From: Myxococcaceae bacterium
Lineage (GTDB): Bacteria > Myxococcota > Myxococcia > Myxococcales > Myxococcaceae
DNA length: 64,000 nucleotides
Assembly: GCA_016793095.1 (NCBI GenBank)
Contig: JAEUJQ010000001.1
Span: 186,001-250,000, forward strand
Reading direction: 5' to 3'
Made by a program: the position numbers and the translations under genes. Positions 28,533 to 36,200 of the stretch are shown piece after piece (position 1 is the stretch's first letter; each line of letters begins with the position of its first letter). Below the pieces are notes generated by a model. The model worked only from the letters and a program-made list of their open reading frames with translations, was not told the origin of the DNA and did no database searches.

Positions 28533-29848
28533 TCGGTCGCCCGGTGCCGACGCAGCGCGCCTTCGTCGTCGCCGCGCTGGGTCTGCTGCCAGCGGCCCTC
28601 GCTGTGCTCGCGCCGTCGGTCGCCCTCGCCTGCATCGTCCTCGACGCGGGGCTCCTCGCCGCCGTCGCCGTCGACTTCCTGAGGGCGTGGCGCCCGGGCG
28701 ATCTCCGGGTGAGCCGCGACGTCGAGCCCGTGCTCTCGGCTCACCGCCCCACCCACGTGCGCCTGCTCGTCGAGCAGCGACCCGGCGCCGTGGGGCTCGT
28801 GCGCGGGGCGATCCGTGACGCCGTGCCGGCTGACGCGATGGCGACGGGCCACCAGGCGCCGCTCGGGTTCGAAGGCTCGGCCGTCGTGAGCTACCGCCTC
28901 GAAGCCAACCGCCGGGGCGATCTCCGCTTCGGCGACGTGTGGCTGCGCGTGGAGGGGCCGTGGGGCCTGTGCGCGCGTCAGTTCGCGGCGCCGTGCGAAC
29001 AGACCGTCAAGGTGTTCCCCGATCTCACCGCGCTCACGAAGGACGCGCTCGCGCTCGCCCGCGCCAACGAAGACGACGCCCGCCGCCGGGTGCCGCTGCG
29101 CAGCGAGGGGCGCGAGTTCGAGAGCCTTCGGGAGTACCGGGTGGGAGACGATCGGCGCTCCATCGACTGGAAGGCGACGGCGCGTCGGAGCCGCACGATG
29201 GTGCGCGTGCACCAGCCCGAGCGGAACCAGGTCGTCCTCTTGATGCTCGACTGCGGGCGGCACATGGCCGGCGAGGTGCACGGGCGCCGCAAGCTCGATC
29301 ACGCGGTCGACGCCGCGCTGCGGGTCGCGAAGGTGTCGCTCGATCAGGGCGATCTCGTCGGGGTGATCGCGTTCGCCACCGAGGTGAAGACCTGGCTGCC
29401 GCCGCGCAAGGGCGCCGATCAGCTCCGCGCCATCGCCCAGGCGCTCTACCGCGTGGACGCGAGCCTCGAAGAGAGCGACTACGGCGCCGCGATCGATCTC
29501 GCGTTCTCGAAGGGCGTCAAGCGCACGCTGGTCCTGGTGATGACCGATCTCATCGATCCCGACGCGACGCAGACCCTGCTCAAGCGCACGCGGCGGCTCG
29601 TGCCCAGGCACCTGCCGCTCGTCGCGTCCATCTTCGACGAGGCGGTGCACGCCACGGCGACCGCGACTCCGGCCACCACGCTCGAGGCGCACCGGCGGCG
29701 GGTGGCGGCGCAGCTCGAGGCCGACGCGCGGGCCACGGTGGCGAGGCTTCGCGACGCAGGCGCCCGGGTGATCCGCTCCACCGCGAAGGACTTCGGCCCG
29801 GCCGCCGTGAACGCCTACCTCGACATCAAGGCGCGGGGCCTGTTGTGA
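28529..29848 (+). CDS. DUF58 protein with VWA-like domain
   Basis: A 439-residue partner of MoxR. Two N-terminal hydrophobic segments (FVVAALGLLPAALAVLAPSVALACIVL, LDAGLLAAVAVDFL) anchor it. A beta-rich region follows, then the DUF58 hallmark SEGREFESLREYRVGDDRRSIDWKATARR, then a VWA-like part (VVLLMLDCGRHMAG, with the metal-site Ser replaced, and TLVLVMTDLIDP). It overlaps moxR by 4 bases. Such pairs usually lie with BatA/BatB-like genes; none follow here. Its 3' end overlaps the convergent lipoprotein/thioredoxin-like frame by 23 bases. Confidence 0.94.
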   Translation: MIGRPVPTQRAFVVAALGLLPAALAVLAPSVALACIVLDAGLLAAVAVDFLRAWRPGDLRVSRDVEPVLSAHRPTHVRLLVEQRPGAVGLVRGAIRDAVPADAMATGHQAPLGFEGSAVVSYRLEANRRGDLRFGDVWLRVEGPWGLCARQFAAPCEQTVKVFPDLTALTKDALALARANEDDARRRVPLRSEGREFESLREYRVGDDRRSIDWKATARRSRTMVRVHQPERNQVVLLMLDCGRHMAGEVHGRRKLDHAVDAALRVAKVSLDQGDLVGVIAFATEVKTWLPPRKGADQLRAIAQALYRVDASLEESDYGAAIDLAFSKGVKRTLVLVMTDLIDPDATQTLLKRTRRLVPRHLPLVASIFDEAVHATATATPATTLEAHRRRVAAQLEADARATVARLRDAGARVIRSTAKDFGPAAVNAYLDIKARGLL

Positions 29849-30230
29849 CGAGCGGCCTGCAGTCGTACGGCAGCGCCAGCTCGTCGCGCAGTCGCTCGTG
29901 CAGCTCGTGCGCGTTCACGCGATGATCTCCGGCGCGGTAGACGAGGCGGAGCCCACGCCAGGCCACCATGCCGTGGCTGTTCCACCCGTAGTGCGCCACC
30001 GCCTCGACCGCCTCGGGCTCGAGGTGCTCGACGGTGCGGAAGCGGACCGTGCCCTGAAACTCCCTGTCGAGCACGCGCACGGCGGCCCGCGTCGCGTCGC
30101 AGACGCGTCAGAAGTTCAGGTAGTAGTAGGTGACGACGAGCTCATCGTCGGCGGGCTGTCCCGGTACCGGGCCGTGGGTCTTCGCGCAGGCTGCGATCGT
30201 GAGGGCCATCAGGCCGAGACGGAGGCGCAT
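29826..30230 (-). CDS. Candidate selenoprotein: lipid-anchored thioredoxin-like protein with in-frame UGA
   Basis: Conventional reading gives a 40-residue lipoprotein (ATG 30230, lipobox TIAAC, Cys15) ending in VVTYYYLNF at UGA 30110-30108. The same frame then stays open for 93 codons to a second UGA at 29826, with about nine in ten codons ending in G or C, as in the first part. Read through with Sec at the UGA, it is a 134-residue lipoprotein with a thioredoxin-like layout: strand VVTYYYLNF, motif U-R-V-C (U41, C44), helix DATRAAVRVLDREF, strand TVRFRTVEH, and a later strand/helix. A hairpin in bacterial-SECIS position follows. The alternative is a nonsense-mutated or truncated gene. No Sec machinery lies in the window, and the downstream part alone lacks an ATG near its beginning. 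The 3' end overlaps the DUF58 gene. Confidence 0.55.
30071..30110 (-). promoter_or_regulatory. Bacterial SECIS-like hairpin after the in-frame UGA
   Basis: Downstream of UGA 30110-30108, ACGCG (30092-30088) pairs with CGCGT (30077-30073), extended by two further G-C pairs across a single bulged G. This leaves a 10-base apical loop that begins GG and lies 20 bases from the UGA. Known bacterial SECIS elements have an apical loop of 3-14 bases with a G in the first two positions, 16-37 bases after the UGA. A second hairpin (CGCGTC-TGC-GACGCG) sits immediately after the UGA. GC-rich DNA forms such stems easily, so this is supporting evidence only. Confidence 0.4.
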
Positions 30231-30264
30231 GCGTCGAGTCTGACGCTGACGCGATCGGCCCGCA

Positions 30265-30328
30265 ACGGAGCCGTGCTGACACGGAGCCGTGCTGACACGG
30301 AGCCGTGCTGACACGGAGCCGTGCTGCA
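30265..30328. repeat. Four tandem copies of a 16-bp repeat
   Basis: The unit acggagccgtgctgac occurs three times exactly and a fourth time with its last two bases changed. Each unit contains the near-palindrome ACGG-AG-CCGT, so single-stranded forms could fold. The array lies 35 bases upstream of the candidate selenoprotein start, within its leader or promoter region, and is followed directly by the 150-bp repeats. Confidence 0.9.
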
Positions 30329-30330
30329 CC

Positions 30331-30660
30331 GAGACGGACACCCACCCGCCTGCCTGCGCACGTTGCGCCGCTGCGGCCCCTCCCCCGAGCCTGACGTCTC
30401 ACCGCGACGTATGTACGCACCGCCGTTGGGACGACGATGGGCAGCGGGCGCTCTGAGGTACGACCGCGGACGGGCTTGCGCGAGACGGAGCCCCACCCGC
30501 CTGGCTGCGCACGTTGCGCCGCTGCTGCCCCTCCCTCCGAGCCTGCCGTCTCACCGCGACGAACGCACTGCGTGGAACGGCGATGCCAGCGGGTCGCGTC
30601 CGCCGACGGACTCGCGGAGCCGCTCCACCGAGACGGAGACCCGCCCGCCACGAGCCGTCC
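30331..30660. repeat. Degenerate about 150-bp tandem repeat, two copies and a third partial
   Basis: Copy one starts at 30331 and copy two at 30482, both opening with gagacgga followed by ccacccgcctg, tgcgcacgttgcgccgctg, gcccctcc and tctcaccgcgacg. The first 85 bases match closely; the rest is more diverged. A third start (gagacggagacccgcccgcc) lies at 30630. No credible protein is encoded in any frame. The whole 480-base gap between the candidate selenoprotein and the porin is made of this and the 16-bp array, so it looks like a regulatory or recombination-prone spacer. Confidence 0.8.
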
Positions 30661-30688
30661 GCGATCAAATTGGTTGAGTTCGTGAGAC

Positions 30689-30704
30689 ATCACTGGCACG
30701 TGAT
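30689..30704. promoter_or_regulatory. Inverted repeat upstream of the porin start
   Basis: ATCAC-N6-GTGAT, a perfect 5+5 dyad with a 6-base centre, ends 6 bases before the porin ATG and so covers the place of the ribosome-binding site. It could be an operator for a dimeric repressor or a hairpin that gates translation. The dyad is short and could be chance. Confidence 0.35.
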
Positions 30705-30710
30705 CGCGAC

Positions 30711-31931
30711 ATGTTCGTGACCCTCGCGACGGTCCTCGCGCTGGCCCAGCTTCCCGATGGCGGGGTCGAGGCGTCCGATGGCGGCGTCACCGAGCCCGTC
30801 GATGCGGGTGTGGCGACCGTCGCCGACGCCGGCGCTCCGAGGGCGCCGGTGACCCTCACCGCGAAGTGGGGCGAGGGCGTCGTCGTCAAGGCCGGGGACT
30901 TCTCCCTGCAGGTTCGCGGCCGGGTCCAGGCTCGTGCTGAAGCGATCGTGCCCACCGAAGGGTCGACCGTGAACCGGCTCAACCAGCTCCTCATCCGTCG
31001 GGCCCGGCTCAGCCTCATCGCGAAATACACCGACGCGTGGACGATGACGGTCCAGCTCGCCTTCGCCACCCTCGACATGGAGCCGGACGCCCCGAACGTC
31101 CTTCGCGACGCGAACCTCACCTGGTCCGGGCTGCGCGATCTGAACGTGCGCGTGGGGCAGATGAAGGTGCCGTTCGGCCGTCAGCGCGTCATCTCGTCAG
31201 GCAATCAGCAGATGGTGGATCGATCGATCATCATCGGAGAGCTGAGCCTCGACCGCGACGTCGGCATCTTGTTGCGCAGCGACGACCTCTTCGGCCTCGG
31301 GGGACGGCTGTCGTACGCGCTGGGCGTGATGGGCGGCGACGGGCGGAACCGGCTCGGCACCAACGTCGGCCTGCTCTACGTGGCGCGCGCGCAGGTGAAC
31401 CCGTTCGGCAAGTTCGACGATCTCGTCGCCGGCGACCTCGAGCGGCTCGAGCACCCTCGCCTGTCGATCGGCCTCGCCGCGGCCCGCAACGTCGCGACCG
31501 TGCGCCAGCGCAGCACCATCGGCACCACGTTCCGGAACGGCGCGCTCACCTACGATCACCTCGCCGCGGATCTCCTGTTCAAGTGGAGGGGCTTCTCGCT
31601 CGAGGCCGAGGCCCTGCTCCGCTTCGCCGAGCGCCCGAACCTGATCGGCTCCTCGACGACGGAATGGGCACGCGCCGGCTGGGGCTACTACGCGCAGGCC
31701 GGCTACTCGCCGGTGCAGGCCTTCGAGGTGAGCGCTCGATGGAGCCAGCTGCGGCCCTTCGTCGGCACCGACCCCTCGTTCCGTCACCAGCGCGAGCTGG
31801 GCGTGGGCGTCGGCTGGTACCCGAAGAAGCACGACCTGAAGCTGCAGGGCGACTTCTTCTGGCTCCCCGTCGGAGAGCGCTTCGACGTGGGCAGCTTCCA
31901 GGTGCGCGCACAGCTGCAGCTCGCCTTCTGA
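30711..31931 (+). CDS. Phosphate-selective-type (OprO/OprP-like) outer-membrane porin
   Basis: A 406-residue exported beta-barrel protein. A short hydrophobic start (MFVTLATVLALAQ) is followed by an Asp/Gly/Val-rich linker typical of myxobacterial exported proteins, then a barrel of alternating strands ending in aromatic Phe (QVRAQLQLAF), the usual OMP C-terminus. Segments such as RVQARAEAIVPTEG, LLIRRARLSLIAKYTDAWTM and VRVGQMKVPFGRQRVISSG match the OprP/porin O-P family. The substrate is likely an anion such as phosphate, but this is inferred from the family only. The dyad at 30689 and the repeat region lie upstream. Confidence 0.88.
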   Translation: MFVTLATVLALAQLPDGGVEASDGGVTEPVDAGVATVADAGAPRAPVTLTAKWGEGVVVKAGDFSLQVRGRVQARAEAIVPTEGSTVNRLNQLLIRRARLSLIAKYTDAWTMTVQLAFATLDMEPDAPNVLRDANLTWSGLRDLNVRVGQMKVPFGRQRVISSGNQQMVDRSIIIGELSLDRDVGILLRSDDLFGLGGRLSYALGVMGGDGRNRLGTNVGLLYVARAQVNPFGKFDDLVAGDLERLEHPRLSIGLAAARNVATVRQRSTIGTTFRNGALTYDHLAADLLFKWRGFSLEAEALLRFAERPNLIGSSTTEWARAGWGYYAQAGYSPVQAFEVSARWSQLRPFVGTDPSFRHQRELGVGVGWYPKKHDLKLQGDFFWLPVGERFDVGSFQVRAQLQLAF

Positions 31932-32002
31932 TTGCTGCGCCGCTCAGGGCGGTAGGCGGCCGTCGTCGCAGGAGCGGCCCCGGGAGTCGCGCCACAGCCG
32001 CC

Positions 32003-32028
32003 AGACGTGGCCGAAACCGGCGTCTTTC
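32003..32028 (+). terminator. Possible terminator after the porin gene
   Basis: AGAC and GCCG pair with CGGC and GTCT around an AAAC loop, with a 3-base bulge, followed by a short T run. It lies 72 bases past the porin stop and just before the convergent NlpC/P60 gene end. The stem is modest. Confidence 0.33.
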
Positions 32029-32039
32029 CACCGCGGCGC

Positions 32040-32633
32040 TCAACGACGGTGGTTTGCCCTGGGCGCACCCGGAGCGAGGGGCGCGTGACGTCGGCAGCGC
32101 GATGGCGCCGTCGCGGGGCCACGCGTGATGAACACGCCCGAGTACTCACCGGCGTTCCGCTGAAGGTAGGGCACCAGCCGCTCGATCACCGTCGCGCCCG
32201 CGTGGTGATCGCCAAACAGCGCCTCCCCCTCCCCCAGGTAGAGCCCCACGTGCCACACCCAGACCGGCGCGCCCTCGAGGGTGCCGATGGCCGGCTCCGC
32301 AGGGTTCTGGATGGGCCCGACGAGCATCAGCACGTCACCCGCCTGGAGCCGCTCGAGCGCCAGCGCGGCGGTGGCGACAGGCGAGAGCCCCTCGACCGGC
32401 GCGCCCCACAGCCGGCCAGCCACGATCTCGGTCGGCCTCACCGGGTACGACTTCCAGCCGCAGCCCGACGCGCGTTCGGCGGCCGCCAGCACCACCCCCA
32501 TGCAGTCGATGCCCTCGTTCTTCCGGAGCCGACCGCCCCACTCGTAGGGGGTACCGAGCAGCGCCTTCGCGGCCTCCACGCCGGCACCGACGGGCTTCTG
32601 CGCCAGGAACACCATCACGGTCAGAGAGAGCAT
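32040..32633 (-). CDS. NlpC/P60 family cysteine peptidase (probable cell-wall hydrolase)
   Basis: A 197-residue protein. A hydrophobic N-terminus (MLSLTVMVFLAQ) may be a signal or anchor. The NlpC/P60 domain has GTPYEWGGRLRKNEGIDCMGVV with the catalytic Cys, GDVLMLVGP, and VWHVGLYLGEGEALFGDHHAGA with the catalytic His. The family cleaves peptidoglycan stem peptides or related amide bonds. I use ATG 32633; the open frame runs a further 69 codons upstream into low-quality sequence. Convergent with the porin. The C-terminal 25 residues are basic and low-complexity and may be over-extended. Confidence 0.85.
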   Translation of the reverse strand: MLSLTVMVFLAQKPVGAGVEAAKALLGTPYEWGGRLRKNEGIDCMGVVLAAAERASGCGWKSYPVRPTEIVAGRLWGAPVEGLSPVATAALALERLQAGDVLMLVGPIQNPAEPAIGTLEGAPVWVWHVGLYLGEGEALFGDHHAGATVIERLVPYLQRNAGEYSGVFITRGPATAPSRCRRHAPLAPGAPRANHRR

Positions 32634-33256
32634 GACACCGGGAGACGCCCGGCCCAGCCCGTTCGTTCCATCCCCGGGCGAACCCCGGCGAGCCTCCCGC
32701 AGCAGCAACCGATCTGGCCTTCTCTGCGGGACAGGCTGGTGCGACCTCGAATCGACGTGCGGCGACTGAACGCCCAAGGTTCGCGAGTTCACAGCGAGGC
32801 ACCCCAGCCACGGTCGCTTGTCGGTGGGCGCACAAACCACGGCATCGACTCCTGCAAGCTGTTGGTGGCGCCAACATTCTGCAGGACTCGAAGCGACAGG
32901 CGCCGGGGGCGGACGCTCAGGGTCCCGGGCCGCGCGCTGCGCGTGTTTGACGCGACGTCGGCGATGGCGGCCGGGTGGGACGCTCAGCGGCAGTGGCCGA
33001 GCGCGACCGGGAAGCGACCCTGGTGGGGCTCGCAGCTCCCGCTGCCAGCGGCCGATGCGACGTGGCGACCGGGCTCCGGAACATGCCAGTCGGGACTGCG
33101 GAGAAGGTTCGACCGCGTTTCTGGAAAGGCAACCGACCCAAGGCGCGAAGAACCAGGCGGCTGGTCGCGAGCGTCACCGGGAAGAACGTCGTGCGCCGGG
33201 CGGACGACGTGCACTCGACCTCCATCGAACTCGAAGGCCGTGATGGTCAGGGCGGC
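32634..33256 (-). pseudogene. Non-coding gap with apparent remnants of the giant lipoprotein 3' end
   Basis: No intact gene is seen in these 623 bases. On the minus strand, the frame ending near 32974 closes with FPVALGHCR-stop, closely like FLVALPGVCR-stop at the end of the adjacent giant lipoprotein. A 19-base exact match (gacgcgacgtcggcgatgg at 32949, also at 33354 in that gene) encodes the IADVAS motif that comes about 30 residues before its end. The pieces are out of order and interrupted, so this looks like decayed or partial duplication of the gene's 3' end. The evidence is short similarity only. Confidence 0.4.
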
Positions 33257-36200
33257 TCAGCGGCAGACGCCGGGGAGCGCGACCAGGAAGCGGGCCCCGG
33301 GGACGCCCTGGAGCACCACCAGATCCCGCTGCGCGTCGGTGTTCAGCCTGATCGACGCGACGTCGGCGATGGGCGCGCCTGCGCTGAAGTTGAGGGCGCT
33401 GGTGGTGAAGTTCGACGCGGCCAGGGTGTCGCCGCGCAGGACGGAGAGCACCGAGCTGCCGCTCCCTCCGGCGGACAGGTCGGGCGCAGAGTCATTGTCC
33501 AGATCGGCCAGCACCGTGCGCGCGGGCAGCGCCGGCAGCGAAGCCTGGAACCCGAAGCCACCGCTGCCGTCGCCGCGGTAGAGCCGCCCCCCGATGACGA
33601 AGTCGATCTTGCTGTCGTTGTTGAGATCAGCCGCGACGACGTTGGTGCCCGTCGCGCCGGAGAGGCTGACCGTCGTCCCCGCCACGAAGCCGCCGCCGAC
33701 GTTGATGTACGGCGTGAGCGTCGTGAACGACAGGGAGACCGCCAGCACGTCAGGACGCCCGTCGTTGTTCACGTCGGCCACGACCAGCGATGACGCGCCC
33801 ACTGGTCCGATGGGCTGTTCGGTCGAAAACGCGCCGCTGCCGAGGTTGCGGAACCAGTGCAGGGTGGCGTTGGTGGAGGCGAGCACGTCGACGTTGCCGT
33901 CAGCGTCGAGATCACCCGTCGCGACCAGCGTCGCCGGGGTCGGCGTCGCGAGCTGCAGCGGCGCCGCGAAGGTCCCCGACGTGGAGCCCAGGCGCACCTC
34001 GATCACGGTGGGCAGCAGCCCGACCGAACCGACCGTCGAGCACGTCAGCACCACGTCCTCGGGGTGAGAGCAGTTGTGCGACGTGATGTAGCTGCAGCCG
34101 AAGAGGCTGCTCTCGGAGCCCGTACACGAGACGTTGTCCATCACGATGGGGAGGGTGCCGGGCAGCGGGCTCGGGTACTGGGCGACGATGGCGCCAATCG
34201 GGTTGAAGCCGAGCGTTCGGCACGCGACCGAGCCGTTGTTGGTGGACGTCGTCGAGGGGGGTTCCCAGTTGTCGTCGCAGACGGTGCCCCAGGTGGTGCC
34301 GTTGAACACCTCGAGGCGCCCGGTGATGGACGAGCCGGTCGAGCTGCTGTCGGCGAGCCTGACGTTCGGGTTCCCGGGTGGGAAGACGCCGGCGTCGATC
34401 ACTCCGGCGTCGGCGGCGAGCCCGATGGTGACGAGATCGAAGGCGCTGTCGCCGTTGAGCCGGGCGATGGCGATGCGATCGCTCCGCACGGGGAACGTGG
34501 GCCCGGCGGTGAAGGAGCCGGCCGCGGTGCCGAAGAACACCTCGGCGTTCATGGTCGCGCCGGGACTCGGGGTGACGACCGCGTCTCCGATGCCGTCGCC
34601 GTTCAGGTCCCCGGTCACCACGCGATCAGCGTTGGGCACGCTCATGCCCTGGAGCGCCGGGAACGTGCCGGCCTCGTTGGGCACCGTCACGATCGTCGAG
34701 CCACTCTGGCTGGTGAGATCGGCGCGGCCGTCCTGCGTCAGGTCGGCCAGGACCAGGGACTGCAACGCCGTGCTCGTCACCGCCACGCCGATGGCGGCGG
34801 GGGCCGAGAACAGGCCGCCGCCCTGCGCGAGGAAGAGCCGCAGATCGGTCGCGCCCACGCCGACGTCGAGCCGCGCGTCCGCGTTCACGTCGCCCAGGCT
34901 GATCACCCTCGCAGCCGTCGGGAGGGCCAGCGCTACCGAGGTGCCAAACTGGGCGGCCGCGGTCAGCGGGTACACCCGCACCTGGAAGGTCCCTCCGCCG
35001 ACCGTCGACGCCACCACGGCGTCAGCGACGCCATCACCGGTCACGTCGCCGACCTCGAGCGGGAACGCCGACGCGCCGGAGGTGAACGTCTCGCCCGAGG
35101 GCAGCTGCGCCAGCGCCGCCGCTCCCGTGTTGAAGGGCGTGGCGATCACCCCGGTGCCGGGAAAAAGGTAGACGGCGTTCGTCGCAGCGGTCGCCACCAC
35201 GTCGGAGTGGGCATCGCCGTTCACGTTCACCGCGCGCAGGTTGCTGATGAGGCTGATGCCGATGTTCGCCGAGGTTCCGGCCCCGACCGGCGACCCGCTG
35301 CTGGCCGCGACTCCGGGGAAGAGGATGGCGGCCTGCGACGCCGTCGAGGTGTTGAAGCCGAAGAGGACGTCCCCTGGCGCCGCGCCGGTGAACTCGCCGA
35401 TCGTCACGCTGGAAGGCGTGATCACGCCGATGGGGTTCGCCGTCACGGTGAACTGCGAGAACACGCCCGCGCCACTGTTGCGCAGCACCGACGCGGTGCT
35501 CGAGCTTCCGATCGCGACGATCTCTGGCCGCCCGTCGCCGGTGAGATCACCCGCGACGAGGAAGGTGGGCGTGATGCTGAGCGAGACGCTGGTCGAGGTC
35601 GACGGCGAGAAGCCGCCCGAGGCCTGACCGAACCGGACGTACAGCACGCTCGACTCGGTGCTGACCAGATCCACGCGACCGTCGCCGTTCACGTCCACCA
35701 CCACCATGGGGAAGCTGCTCGACGTGTTCGCGGTGATCACCGGAAGCATCGTGCGGAAGGCGACGCCCGAGGCGCAGAACGCGCGACACTCACCCTGGCT
35801 GCAGCGTTCGGCGCCGGTGCACGCCGTGTTGCACGCGCCGCAGTGAGTCCCGTTCGTCTGCACGTTGACGCAGGTTCCGCCGCACTGCGTGACACAGCCC
35901 GTCGAACAGATGCCGTTCATCCCGCAGATGCCGCGCTCGTTCGGGTTGGCGCTCGAGCAGACCGCGCACGTCGGACCGCACCCCAGCACGTAGTCCGCGG
36001 GCACGCACTGGTTGCCGCCCATCGGGCAGCGGTTGGTGCCCATCGCGCAGTCCCAGCCGCACGCGAACGGCGCGGTGGGAGAGGAGCGCGCGCAGGTGCG
36101 CACGGAGTTGGCTGGCCCAGCGGGACATGGCGTGCAGAGCGTGCCGCAGCCGTCGGGCGAGTTGTCAGCCACGCACTGCGTGCCGCAGCGATGGAAGCCG

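Noticed and set aside
29826-30080. Independent 84-residue gene downstream of the UGA
   Set aside because: It would need a GTG start with no Shine-Dalgarno and would begin within a helix of the thioredoxin-like fold; reading through the UGA explains the frame better, though not proven.
30265-30328. CRISPR array
   Set aside because: The 16-bp repeats are directly adjacent, with no spacers and no cas genes nearby.
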